Positions 36,064-46,719 of a stretch of 64,000 nt of DNA are shown piece after piece; position 1 is the stretch's first letter, and each line of letters begins with the position of its first letter. This stretch comes from Isoetes taiwanensis (Eukaryota > Streptophyta > Lycopodiopsida > Isoetales > Isoetaceae). The notes under the pieces were generated by a model, which was not told where the DNA came from, did no database searches, and worked only from the letters and a program-made list of their open reading frames with translations. The stretch is taken from NCBI GenBank assembly GCA_021234155.1, contig JAJEKV010000002.1, forward strand, positions 7,459,046 to 7,523,045. The letters run 5' to 3'. The position numbers and the translations under genes are program-made.

Positions 36064-37233
36064 TTTGTGTTGTAAACTTTATGACTTTCGGAATAATGGG
36101 ATCAATGCTCTATCTTTATGGTAACTTTTACTTATGTTCTATTTGTTTTATTGTGATCAAATTCAAAAGCTACAAGTGATGAAAGCCTCAAATGAATTCT
36201 AGTTTTTTTGGGTTTGAATTCTAAAATTTTTGTCACGGTGGGGGGCGTCCCTAAGGCCTTAGAAGGCCAAAATTTTTTTTTTTTGCAACACAAACCATTA
36301 ACATCCAACATATAAAAATTAAATCCCCAACACATAACAACCATTGACATTAACAACCAACACATAACTACCATTGACATTAATTAACATAACCATTGGG
36401 TCCAACACATTTAAATTAAAATCCCCTTAAACCCCCTTTGGTTTGGGTGCATATTCACCGGGGGGTGGCGTAGAGGCGTGAGAGCCCTCATAATTGTATT
36501 TTGCACGTACGAAATCAACACCATATAGTATTCCGCTTGAAATCTTATAGTATTTTGCGAATCTTATTATACAGTATAGCAAATTTTGTACTTGCATACC
36601 CCACAAACGAGGAACTTTACGTACGGTATAGATTAAGGAATAAGGGGTGAATACATAGAACAAATGGAGTGAAAAAATAAACGAAAATCACAAAAGAAAT
36701 ACAACAATAAAGAGTATCCAACAGAAGAATCTAAGGAACCACTACCTCGACAAATTCAGAAAACCAAGGATACTAAAGAAAGAAACAACATTCGCATTTC
36801 CACAAACAGAGGAGTAGATGCTAAATAACAAAATAATGTAGATAAGCGAATGATAAAAAGAAGAAACAATAAAATAATCAAAATAGATGCTTAAAAAGGT
36901 CGAAAAACAACTGTGGCGAAGATGAAAAATAGAAAGCAATGGGTCAAAAGGGAATAATAGGATGACGAAGATAAGGAGGAGCAATTGGCTTACATCTAAA
37001 TACATGGAACAAATGGAGTGAAAAAAGAAAAAGAAAAAAAACACAAAGAGCACCAAAGCCAAGAACAAAGAAATTAGTTCTCCGATAAATTCGATGACCA
37101 TTACAATAAGAAAACGATGTGAAAGCAAAAACAATATAACTAATAGATAGATATTAGACAAGAACCATGCATGCCAACACACTTGCAAGTGTAGCAATAT
37201 ACCAAAGGGTGGTTGTGCGAACTAAATGGAGTG
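36064..37233. repeat. Purine-biased degenerate repeats
   Basis: AAATGGAGTGAAAAA recurs at about 36663, 37012 and 37223, with surrounding sequence partly shared (ACATGGAACAAATGGAG, AACACAAAG). At 36300-36400, AACACATAACAACCATTGAC is repeated about three times. The minus-strand frame 36742-37197 is T-rich, hence hydrophobic, and is not a credible protein. Confidence 0.5.
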
Positions 37234-37248
37234 AAAAAGAGGACTGAA

Positions 37249-38114
37249 CTAAATGGGTGGTTGCATGCGCATTCCCAAGCGAGGTGGAGGAGAGCAGGTA
37301 TTATTTCTATTGAACAGTGGTATTTTGGTATTGACATTGCTCCTTTGCAATGGTTTCAGGAGACATATGGGTTGTTGGATAAAGATATTAGTATATGGGC
37401 TTATGTAGCAAGTGCTCTTCCTCTAATTAAGAAGGTGGGTAACAAGAGATGCTGGAACTTTGTTCAAAGGTATTAAGGAAGGCAAGAAGCTAGTCAGTTC
37501 ATGCTACATATTCCTTATCTCCTCAAATACTTTATCACCTTCTCGAAAATGGCACTTACAGACTTTGCCTTCTCAATGGCAATCCATCTGGAACCTTGTT
37601 TGGTCTAAATATAAGCCTCCAAAGGTAAATGTTCTACTTTGGCAGGTGATTCATCGCTCTTTGAGAGTTAATGAGATGGTTCATCGCTTTAAGCCGGGAG
37701 TAAGCTCACTTTGCCCAATGTGTGGCGGTGCATTGAAACATTAGAACCTTGTTTATATTTGTGTGCGGTGAGTGAGTAGTCTTAGGTCACGGCTGCATTC
37801 TCTTTTGGAGTATCTTTGGATAGTCGGCACTTTCTTTTGGGTATTTATCCAAATCGATGGATTTGCTTCTAAAAAGATTGCATTTCACATGGCAAAGTCT
37901 TGGCTAATATGGAGTGTATGGAAGCGAAGGCGAAGAAAGGTCTTTTATGATAAGCGTATTTCTTCTCAGATGGTGCTTCAAGAAATTCGTAAGAAGTTGT
38001 ATAATTGCTTTCAGATCTCTAATTGGTCTGATCGTATTAAAATTCCAATATGGAGTGATCATCTAAAAGTGATTGATGCTTCAGGGACATTTCTTACTTC
38101 TGGAAGTACTTTGT
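37249..38114 (+). mobile_element. 5'-truncated L1 LINE with 15-bp target duplication
   Basis: AAAAAGAGGACTGAA at 37234-37248 recurs at 38115-38129, bracketing 866 bp. Frames inside (37213-37476, 37460-37744, 37772-38116) encode the end of L1 ORF2: VWSKYKPPKVNVLLWQVIHR, a knuckle start CPMCGGALKH, then AFHMAKSWLIWSVWKRRRRK and IWSDHLKVIDASG. These match the C-terminus of the L1 at 41.5-45.6 kb (SAWIIWSIWKRRN). 5' truncation with a duplication of this size is the standard L1 insertion product. The 3' A-tail is minimal and merges with the duplication. Confidence 0.85.
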
Positions 38115-38320
38115 AAAAAGAGGACTGAATACTTAATTGGCAACTCCATGAAAAACAATAAAACTAGGCTAAACATTCACATGAATAACAAAAACATGTA
38201 AGTGGAAATATAAAAATTCCGTAAGCGTGAATAAAAATTACTGATGAAAGTGGAATATTGTGATTAAAGTACTAATGGCTTCATTGTGTAGTATATGTGC
38301 GTTGTCCCATAGCCGCTATG

Positions 38321-38429
38321 AAGGGATTAAACCCCCGGGAGATCCCATTACGCCAAATAATATGGGTGAGCCCGTCAAGGTGAGCCCATTTATTTGGCGT
38401 AATGGGCAAGCGGGGGGTTTGACCCCTTT
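38321..38429. mobile_element. Foldback (hairpin) element of about 109 bp
   Basis: CCCATTACGCCAAATAA (38344-38360) is the exact inverse complement of 38390-38406. Outer arms AAGGGATTAAACCCCC and GGGGGGTTTGACCCCTT pair with mismatches. GTGAGCCC is repeated within the loop. The unit is MITE-like; no target duplication could be fixed. Confidence 0.7.
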
Positions 38430-38639
38430 AACTGGGAGGTCTGAGGCAATTTTCCCTCTGATTCAATCCTCTGATTCGTTGCAGCAGCAATATCTTGCAG
38501 GCCGAGCTGGATGAAGACGAAGAGCTAGGTGAAGACGACAATCAATCCGCAAAACATAGTTCTTCCACAAGCCGCACAAAGTAGGGAAGGCCGATTGGAA
38601 GGAGAATCTCACAGAAGCTTGCATACAAAAAAGCTTCAC

Positions 38640-38735
38640 GCAAAAGCTTGCCTCTGTGCCGGTTTATCATTGTTGCTGCCTGTTTATCGTTCTTGTTGCC
38701 TGTTTATCATGATAAACAGGCCGCTGCCTGTTTAT
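38640..38735. repeat. TGCCTGTTTATC short repeats
   Basis: GTTTATC recurs at about 38662, 38682, 38703 and 38730, three of the copies preceded by TTGCC or CTGCC. One copy is inverted (GATAAACAGG, 38710-38719), so TGTTTATCATGATAAACA forms a perfect 18-bp palindrome at 38702-38719. Confidence 0.75.
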
Positions 38736-39467
38736 CTGGTTGTGACAGCACATTATGCCTAATCACTGATCTTGATCTAACGGTTGGGATCTAAAATTGC
38801 CGAGGACCTGCCGGCTAAGGATGTTCAAATGAAACATAATTTAATCCAATTGAATTCCATATAAGCCATGTTCAATAGTTAATGAGATAAAATTTAACTC
38901 CCATATAAACCCCGGTCACTACTGGAGGGCACTATTGTGGCAAAATACATGGAAATGTGGGCATATTTTTCATGGAACAATGCTAAGGGCAAGGCAGGGT
39001 CTAGGGTTAAAAGATGACCTAGGTTTTTGAGGGTTACCTGCAAACGTTCTATCGCCGGTACAGGCGCCTTCGCTTTTTTTCAACTCCATTTTTCTCATCC
39101 ATTATCTCTAGAGCCCCTGTTCCTTTGCTTCGGCGGCGCGGTGCTATCTCCTTTCAGAGGTGCGTTCCCGCATGTGGTCCATACACTTGGTTTTTAGTCT
39201 AAAATGTTACGCCTTAGGGTTGTAATCCGGTTGTATCTTCCATTGATGCATTGCCTATGAGAAATGAGGTCTTCCTTAGTAGTACGTAAGATTTAGGTTT
39301 TCTCTTCTGGCAACCTTGCAGCAAGCGGAAATGTTCGACCCCTTCTGTGGTCTGTTAGCATACAGCATACTGGATTTGTAGAATGGAATTTGTTTTTGGG
39401 TTTAGGGGTTAGGGATTATGGATGGTGCTTCACTGCTTTATGGTTCTTCTTTTGCTGTATTGAGCAG

Positions 39468-40277
39468 ATGAATAGGGAGAAGCTCATGAAGATGGCCAGT
39501 GCGGTCCGCACTGGGGGCAAAGGCAGCGTTAGGAGGTATTTAATTCTTCCTTACTTTCTTGTTTCTGCATTTTTCAACATCTGATTAATTTCACATTGCA
39601 TTTAAAGGAAGGTCAGTGTGGCCTGCAGTATTGACATATTTATTTTTCCAGAAAAAAGAAGGCAGTTCACAAGACCACTACAACTGATGATAAAAGGTTG
39701 CAGAATACATTGAAAAGGCTCAGTGTGAACACGATACCAGGCATTGAGGAAGTGAACATTTTTAAGGATGATAGTGTCATTCATTTTGTGAACCCAAAAG
39801 GTATGGTTCGTTAGATAAGTGTATTTCTCATTTGTTATTCTGATTCCTGTTTTCTTTTGTTGTTTTCAGTCCAGGCTTCTATAGCTGCTAATACATGGGT
39901 TGTTAGTGGCACCCCTCAGCAGAAAAGTAAGAAATGCTAAATCGTGCTCTCTCTTAGCTACACTTGGTTATATATGCGTTTTCTGAGTTTGACACTACCT
40001 AATGCAGAGCTTCAAGAGCTTTTGCCAGGAATAATCAATCAGCTTGGTATGCTCTTTGCACTTCCATAGCACGAAAATTAGATGATCATTTGTTCAGTTA
40101 TAACCTACGTGCGGGTGTTTTGCAGGACCTGATAACCTTGTAAACCTTAAGAAACTTGCGCAGCAGTTTCAGAGACAGGAGAATGCTGCAGCAGCAGATG
40201 ATGATGATGAAGTACCTGATCTTGTAGCTGGGGAGACATTTGAAGAAGCTGCAAAAGAAGAAGCAAAGGATGCCTGA
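39468..40277 (+). CDS. BTF3: Nascent polypeptide-associated complex subunit beta (BTF3-like)
   Basis: Five coding exons, 39468-39535, 39652-39800, 39870-39926, 40008-40046 and 40126-40277, all with GT..AG introns and matching phases, give 154 residues, the usual plant length. The product begins [20 protein letters not shown] with the basic ribosome-binding motif RRKKKAVHK, then [15 protein letters not shown] and the NAC domain ([20 protein letters not shown] ... [20 protein letters not shown]), and ends in an acidic tail. NAC-beta pairs with NAC-alpha at the ribosome exit tunnel and shields nascent chains in the cytosol. The start is chosen by homology and by the acceptor directly before ATG. 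No frame breaks are seen. It is the only clearly intact host gene in the window and sits between transposon blocks. Confidence 0.96.
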
Positions 40278-40370
40278 GGAAGGTTCTTATGATGGGGCTC
40301 TTACTGTGCTTATGCTACGATATGGCTTCAAATATATGTTCCATTGTATCACTTTTGCTTTAGAATCATG

Positions 40371-40732
40371 TTATGTAATCCCAGTGTGTATTTACTCTGT
40401 GCCATCCGCACATATAGGGAAATAGTCCCAAAGGTATGAAAAACTCATATAAGGGGAGCTTGGAGCTTTAAAATGCAACGAAGATTATGCAGCAATAGCA
40501 TTTTTGAAGGCAGAAGAGTTATGCTTCATTCTAATTTTTCTCCTTTCTAATTTACTGTTATGTAATCCCAGTGTGTATTTACTCCATGCATACGCACATA
40601 TAGTCCCAAAGGTATGAAAGACTCTTGAGGGGAGCTTGGAGCTTTAAAATGCAATGAAGTTTATGCAGCTATAGCATCTTTGAAGGCGGAAGAGTTATGC
40701 TTCATTTTAAATCCTCCTTTCTGATTTTATGA
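40371..40732. repeat. 2 x 187-bp tandem duplication behind the NAC-beta gene
   Basis: TTATGTAATCCCAGTGTGTA begins at 40371 and again at 40558. Both copies continue with CATATAG...TCCCAAAGGTATGA, GGGGAGCTTGGAGCTTTAAA and AGAGTTATGCTTCATT. They differ at about a dozen positions. The unit probably spans part of the 3' UTR and may therefore duplicate 3'-end processing signals. Confidence 0.85.
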
Positions 40733-40739
40733 TTTTTTG

Positions 40740-41500
40740 ACACGGGGGTTGGAGAAAGGGGATCTTTCTAATCTTCAAGGTCTGTTCATCTCCAATTGAT
40801 GGGCTACACCCAAGAGATCCAAAAACATATAAAAATTTAACCATCGCTTCCATCATGGTGCATTGATTGCTTTGTATTTTTAGGGCATCTCAATAGTTGG
40901 CCCAATTGAACCAACTCTGACCTTAACAACAACAATCTAACAACATATAGATCACCTTGCTACTCCTGGGCATCTCAATAGTTGCCCTATGACAAGCACA
41001 ATCTTAACAACACATAGAGCACCTTGCCACCGAAGTGTTGTAAAACCACAATTCTAACAACACATAGCACTTTGCTACCCCAAGGGTCATAAATTTCCTC
41101 TTGGCCAAACTTTCCTAATTCCAGACATAACTCTAGTCTTGATCCAAACATTGCCTCTTGGTCCAAAATTTTAGTACAAAAATTTTCGATTTGTCTCATA
41201 AAAAACAAGTACTGCCTTCCATGAGGCTATATACATGAAAGTCGAGTCGCATATACGGATAACAAGATGACAACACATCTACAAGATAAATATACATAAC
41301 ACGTAGCTTCGCCAGTTGTCATACAGCTTGCACATGACTCCACGTGTAGTAACATACATAAATCATATCTAGCAGAGTATTCATCAAGCAATGACCGACT
41401 GACTGTGGAACACACTATCTGCCACACAAACGCTCCCCACTATATCTAGACAACACGTCATCTAAAACCCATAATCCTCGAAGCATCTGGACTGTTGGCT
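40740..41500 (-). mobile_element. Probable continuation of the Copia 3' LTR, left of the nested L1
   Basis: If the L1 at 41519-45583 is removed, 41500 joins 45602, so this stretch and 45602-46339 were once contiguous. Small repeats (TGGGCATCTCAATAGTTG at 40884 and 40967, AACACATAGAGCACCTTGC variants) occur here. The outer LTR boundary was not found. Confidence 0.4.
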
Positions 41501-41665
41501 AACAATTAAAACACCGTCGTGCTACTACAGCTGCACCAGTAGTGGCTACCATTGTTACAACCCTTCACGCATCCTGCACGGGTGACACGGGGGTCAGGTG
41601 GAAGTATCATCTGCTAATAGTGACTACATGGATTTGGAACACCGTCCACCAGACCCCTCTGCATT

Positions 41666-42262
41666 ATGAAGCTGGTTTCTTGGAATGTTCGGGGTGTTGC
41701 TTCCTCCCCAACTAAAAGGAGCAGACTTTCCATGGCTCTTGCTAGAATGAATTCAGATTTCTATTGTCTACAAGAGCATAAGTGCAAAAAAGAGGATGTG
41801 CAAAAGGTAGCTTACGTGATCGGTAGGAAATATAACGTCTTGGTGGCTGCGGCAGACTTCGGCAAAGCGGGGGTCCTTCTGACATGGAGACATGATATAG
41901 CGGTCACATTTGATCATCTTGACGACAAATTTGGTATTTGGATCATTATCAAGTGGTTTGATAAGGGACAAGAGTGGGGACTAGTGAATGTGTATGCACA
42001 CAATAGACCTCATCGAGAGAGGTGCACTCGGGTCGCTTTGAGATCCAAACTAGTTCGATTTGGGGGCTCATGTTGCATGGTTCTTTGGTGGGTGACTTCA
42101 ATATGGTGGAGTTGGAAGTTGATCGGTCTTGTGAGAGGATCGAGAAGTCATCAAGGCTTTGAGCGTGACCAATGGCGGCGCTTGATACATATTTGTGGCT
42201 TGGTAGAGGTGGATGGCGATGGAACCTTCACTTGGTGCAATGGGCTGGCTTGGGGCTGGTAG
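41666..42262 (+). pseudogene. L1 endonuclease domain
   Basis: A 198-residue frame starting MKLVSWNVRGVASSPTKRSR, the typical plant L1 ORF2 opening with the catalytic Asn, followed by DFYCLQEHKCKKED (catalytic Glu) and GLVNVYAHNRPHRERC. The frame then shifts: VLWWVTSIWW is the out-of-frame reading of the G-D-F-N segment, and in the right frame GGSWWVTSIW... becomes VGDFNMVELEVDRS. Later GLVEVDGDGTFTWCNG keeps the conserved F-T-W motif. The S-x-L-D region follows in broken frames near 42330. Confidence 0.85.
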
Positions 42263-42540
42263 AGCATATGCACGTCATGGCAGGGGCTATTATAATGCAT
42301 TGGCAGCTACATATTTGCATAATTTCTCTCGCCAAAACAACCTTGATGACTCTATTTGGATCACAATCCATGATATTTCTCTTGTTCTCGGGGCCGGGGC
42401 ATAGCAAGACCAAGACTTATTTCAAGTTAAACACTTTATACTTGAAGGATGAGGAATTTAAAGATGGATGCAAGCAAGCACGGTCCTCTGCATTTGTGAG
42501 AAGGAAAGGAATGGTGGGATTGTTGATGCTCTAGGCTGCC

Positions 42541-43014
42541 GTGAAGTCCTTTGCTAAGAATTGGGGTCGCCGTCGGAAGTTGTTTGCTAATCGAGGGATT
42601 TTGATTGCTCTGTATCAACAATTAGTGGCTTGCAGGTCTGTTGTACCATCGGATGCCTGTGAGGAGAAGCGATTTTGGCGAAGCATTAGGCGGATGGAAG
42701 GCGAGCAAGTTCATCACGCTTTCGAAGTTAAAGCGGGCTGCAATGGTTCAAAGAGGGGATCGTTTTGCAGGGCTTCTTTTTTAGAGCTGCAAAAATTTAG
42801 AAGACAAGCCTGCGATGGTGTCTCTCAAGTTCAAGATGGGCCTCTCATCTCGATCCTCGGCAACTTAAGTTCTTTCTGCATGGCCACTTTTCTTCTTTTT
42901 TTTGCTTCTCGTCGTCTTCCCTTCCAATCAGATTTTCGGGGAGGCATTCTTGGCAAAGATACATCCTATTATATCGAGGAACAAAGAGCTACTCTAGAAG
43001 CGAGATTACGGTGA
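42541..43014 (+). pseudogene. L1 ORF2 region between endonuclease and RT
   Basis: A 157-residue frame with KSFAKNWGRRRKLFANRGIL, EEKRFWRSIRRMEGEQ and a DGPLISI-like segment. In plant L1s the helix-rich linker with a W-x-x-x-x-R-R-x-L pattern precedes RT. No catalytic residues are expected here. Confidence 0.65.
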
Positions 43015-43900
43015 ATGATTTAGCGGATGCTACCTTCCTTTTGAAGAAAGGAAAGTGTCTGGAATTGATGGTATTCTGTGGAGTTCTTTTCGGGAGTTAT
43101 GGGATTGTGTTGGCGATGATGTGTGCGGCCAAGCGTTTTGAGGATTTCAAGAGGCAAAGGTGTCTAGACAAAATTCTCAACTTCGGGCTGCATTTCTCTT
43201 ATTCCTAAGTGTAAGGAACCTTCAACAATTTGATTTGGCGCCCTATCACCTTACTATCTTAGGTGTACAAGATTTTTGCCAAAGCTTATGCACAAAAGCC
43301 GGGATATTCTTGCTGATTCCATATCCTCTACGGTCGGGATTTTACGCCACGACGATGCATATTAAACAATGTGGGCTGCTGCGCCTATGAAGGTATTTCT
43401 TGGGCTCGACTTGAGGGCCATGAAATTGTATATTTGAAGCTCAACTTTGCAAAAGCATATGGCGGTGTTGGATGGGCCTTCTTAGAGAAATGTCTCTTAC
43501 GCTTTGGTTTTGGTGCACAATTCGGTGATGTCATGAGGCTTCATTATTACGCTTTCGCTCTTCTATTCGTTCCAAAGGGAACCCTCGGCATTCTTTCGGG
43601 TGGGGGTGGCATCCGTCGGGGGCTGCCCTTTAGCTCCATTGTTATTTACGATTGTGGCTGAGGTCCTTGCCTGTGTCTTCTCTCTTCTTTGCCGCGGGGA
43701 GGGAATCTTGCATGGACTTCCTATGAACAATGGGTCGCATGAGGAGATGCGTAATCAATATGCGGATGACACTTTCCTTTTTGAGGGCGATGAGCAAAAT
43801 TTGCGAGAATGCCATTTCCTTGTTGGATTCCTTTTCCCTAGCATCCGGTATTTTTGTGGGTTGGCGTAGTGTACAGCACTATGGGCATTGGACTCTCGGT
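43011..43900 (+). pseudogene. L1 reverse transcriptase with YADD box
   Basis: Pieces in three frames: FLKKGKCLELMVFCGVLF (degenerate K-x-P-G-x-D-G region), YLKLNFAKAYGGVGWAFLEK (L-D-x-x-K-A-Y-D-x-V motif, with Asp replaced by Asn), a G-x-R-R-G-x-P-x-S/A-P-x-L-F motif split over 43371-43661 and 43600-43869, and NQYADDTFLFEGDEQN with Y-A-D-D at 43759-43770. The polymerase is recognisable throughout but not translatable as one frame. Confidence 0.85.
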
Positions 43901-43949
43901 TCCTCCATGTGTAGCTACCTTTCCATGGAAGATCCTTCCCCATGGTAAA

Positions 43950-45432
43950 AGCAACCAAACTTCTTGGTATCCCAGTAGGTGTTCATATCTCATCGGGGAG
44001 ATGCGTGGGAGGCAAGTGATTAAGGGCTTGGAAAACACCTTTTTGGTGGTCCCAATGAAGCTTTCCATGGCGGGGACAATTGTTGTGGCTAAGTCGGTTT
44101 TAAGCGGCACCCATGTGTATATGGCTTCGTTCATGTTGGCTCCACGAGTCAAAGATACAACTTCTCGTCGGGGTTGTGGGGAACTTCATCGGGGGAACAG
44201 GAGGAGGGTCTTTCTTTGTCAAAGTTAGTTGGGAAAAGTGCATGTTGCCAAAGCATTTTGGCGGCCTTGGAATGATCAATTTTCTTTTTGCGAGCAAGGT
44301 GATGATTTCTAAATTCATTTGGAGAATTTTGAATAATGTGGATGAGTCCCAGGGTTCCCGCCTTGTTTATCGGTCTTTGCAAATGTGCATTTCTTTTGGG
44401 TCTCGGTCTCTTAGGCCACTTTTCCCACAGGCTCTGTTCTATCCATCGGCGGCATACCCTAATGCATCCCCATTTCTTAGAGGATTGCTAGTTGCATGGG
44501 AGACTGTACAATCTCTATTTCATTTTCACCATCTTGCGCTCATTAGCATGACTGCAAGTTGTTGGTGGATTCCATTGGATGGTGGTCCTACGGTTGCTTG
44601 ATCCACCCATTGACCTTGGCGTCGATGGAAGCGGCAGTGTGCATATGATATCGATTGGTATAATAATCAAAGGCGGAGTTGCTAACATGGGAGGAGTTTA
44701 GAGCTAAGTTCCTCCTTTTAAGGTGGAATCGAGCTATTTGGCGGAAGGTATCTTCAATTCTTCCTCCAAGAGTAGCACAAGTGGATGACCCCCCAACCGT
44801 GGGTAGTTCATGAGTATGTCAAAGCGGATAAGTTGGTGAATTCCATGTACAAGATCTTGCTTGATCTGCCGACGTCTTGCCTCCTTCGTCCAAGTGGCCC
44901 TTAGTCATTCCGAGGGGATCGGTGAAAGCGGTATGGAAATGGGTATGGGATAAACTACTCCATCCCAAAGTATACATTTTATGGTGGCAAGTCACTCATC
45001 GTTTATGCAGGCGTTAATATTACGGTGCCGATTTCGTCGAGGAGGTTATGCGCACTTTGTCCCTTGTGTGCCTGAGAGGGACGAGACAATTGAGCATTGC
45101 TTCTTCCTATGTAGACATGTCGGACATGCTTGGTTGTGGCTTCAAAGGGCTCTTTCATTGCAATTTGAATAGCCGGCCAGGTGTTATTAGCAGTTTATCC
45201 AAGTAGTTGGGATAATTTGGCAAAAAGGGCGTTTCATTTGGCTTCTGCATGGATCATCTGGTCCATTTGGAAAAGAAGGAATCTTCTCATATTCAAAGGT
45301 CTTGCTTGTTGGATGCAGGTCCTTCTTGATGCCCAACATCGAATTGTCAAAGCATTCAGGTGCTCATCAATTGCTAATGAGGTGAAGAGCCGTATTTGGG
45401 AGCACTATCTTCAGATTCATACTTACTTATGA
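43950..45432 (+). pseudogene. L1 ORF2 C-terminus with zinc knuckle
   Basis: Frames 44113-44601 (GRVSWEKCMLPKHFGGLGMI-like: KVSWEKCMLPKHFGGLGMIN is clear), 44981-45172 and 45181-45432 follow each other. The first is the standard W-x-x-x-C-x-P-K-x-x-G-G-L-G-I/M motif. The second has CVPERDETIEHCFFLCRH, the C-x-x-x-x-E-x-x-x-H-x-F-x-x-C knuckle. The third has AFHLASAWIIWSIWKRRNLL. This order is diagnostic for plant L1 elements. Confidence 0.85.
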
Positions 45433-45601
45433 GTTTTTGCTTGTTCTTCATATTGTTTAGATGTCGTATTTGAGTGGGGTGGTTTTGCTCTGGTGGACAT
45501 TCTCTCCACTGAGTTATTAGTCCCCATTGTACTCTGTAACTTTCTCTGGATAATAAAGGCTCAAGTCCTTCAAAAAAAAAAAAAACAATTAAAACACCGT
45601 C

Positions 45602-46339
45602 CCATACCAATGGCAAATGCAACCTCACCAATATCCACAGAATTTCTAAGATAAGCCAACCGTCATCTACTAGTGCTAGTATAAAACTCCATATGATGGA
45701 TACTCACTACACTCATCTAGTACCACAAGGATATGAATATAGACCATAGCTCTATAACAAGTACCTTACTTTCATGATATCGTTCAACACTCACAAGATT
45801 TTGATAGAACAAGCATAAGCTTATCCTTACAGAAGAATAAGTAGAGGCCATGATTCAATATTAGATATGAACTAGCACTACACTAGTAAGGAGCAGCCAA
45901 CAATGCGCTTAAAGCTTCCTTTAAACTAGTACTACATAGCTTACAATAGAGAGGGGTATAACTCATAGAGCATCATGGATTCAAGGTATCATGATCTGCC
46001 CAGCAATGACCATCAGAGAACTAGGTTGAGGCCTTGATTCATTATATGGTAAGCCATCAAGATCTGCATCAAGCACAGACCATCAACATGGAGCTGACAA
46101 TCTATCAGTCCATCACCACAAGGCTTACCGGAATTAACTCCCAATCACGTTGTGAGAAGACTCAAAGCACAACAGAAGACACACAAGAAAGCTAGTTTGC
46201 ACCGCGACCCAGAAAAACAACCGTCCACCTTTTAATTATGCGATCATTCTTTAGTACATGCATGGGCCCCCAATTTAGGCCACGATATCTGCAAACTATT
46301 TAAGGCATGCCCAAGATCATAGCCGACAAACTCTCAACA
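45602..46339 (-). repeat. Copia 3' LTR, part right of the nested L1
   Basis: Read on the minus strand, the polypurine tract ATAGGGGGGATG precedes TGTTGAGAGTTTGTCGG at 46339, the standard Copia junction (tract, then TG of the LTR). The LTR continues left to the L1 insertion at 45601 and presumably beyond 41500. No second LTR copy is in the window, so the length is not fixed. Confidence 0.65.
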
Positions 46340-46376
46340 TCCCCCCTATCGATTTGATCTTGATCAAATTGATACT

Positions 46377-46715
46377 TCATACTGTGTTATATAATCCAAG
46401 AGTCTCGCTATGTCTCAGAAATACTTCCTTGCCAACTGGTTTGGTCAGAATGTCTGCAAACGTATCTTGTGATGCAAGGTATTCCGTTTCAATGGTACCA
46501 TCCTCCACCCATTCCCATGTAAAGTGATAATGAATGCTGATGTGTTTGGATCTCTTATGCAAGATTGGATTGGTTGTAAGAGCAATACTGCTCTTATTAT
46601 CATTGTAAACAACCGTTGGAAGCCATTGATCAAAGCCTAGCTCCCCTAGAAAGGATCTAATCCACAAAGCAACACTTGTCTGCTTGCTACTGACCCAAGC
46701 TACAGTCCTTGATTT
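46377..46715 (-). pseudogene. Copia RNase H, C-terminal fragment
   Basis: The minus-strand frame ending at 46377 reads SVALWIRSFLGELGF, VVYNDNKSSIALTTNPILHK, RSKHISIHYHF and LASQDTFADILTKPVGKEVF. This is the end of Ty1/Copia pol (D-N-x-S/A-I-x-L, H-x-R-x-K-H-I, D-x-x-T-K). Further upstream on the minus strand the match stops at about 46715 (VAWVSSKQT), so the rest of pol is missing. Together with the adjacent tract and LTR it marks the 3' end of a truncated Copia element running right to left. Confidence 0.9.
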
Positions 46716-46719
46716 GCAT

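Larger units (their letters stand above)
39130..40740 (+). other. NAC-beta transcription unit (UTRs included)
   Basis: A GC-rich 5' untranslated exon probably lies around 39060-39158. It ends at CAGAG/GTGCGTTC (donor at 39159), and the matching acceptor TTGAGCAG/ATG lies directly before the start codon at 39468, so the first intron would be in the 5' UTR. That arrangement is common for plant housekeeping genes. The 3' UTR may extend into the duplicated segment 40371-40732. No TATA box was assigned with confidence. Confidence 0.55.
41519..45583 (+). mobile_element. L1 LINE, nearly full length, 18-bp target duplication
   Basis: AACAATTAAAACACCGTC stands at 41501-41518 and again at 45584-45601. 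Between them lies 4.07 kb with endonuclease (41666-42262), RT (about 43000-43900), zinc knuckle region (44981-45172), conserved C-terminus (45181-45432), an AATAAAGG signal at 45552 and an A-tail (45572-45583). ORF1 is missing or very short, so the copy is probably truncated just before ORF2. Many frameshifts make it inactive, but the duplication is still perfect, so it is younger than the element it interrupts. Confidence 0.9.

Noticed and set aside
36742-37197. 151-residue hydrophobic protein that looks like a membrane protein
   Set aside because: It is the T-rich complement of a purine-rich repeat block, with no conserved pattern.
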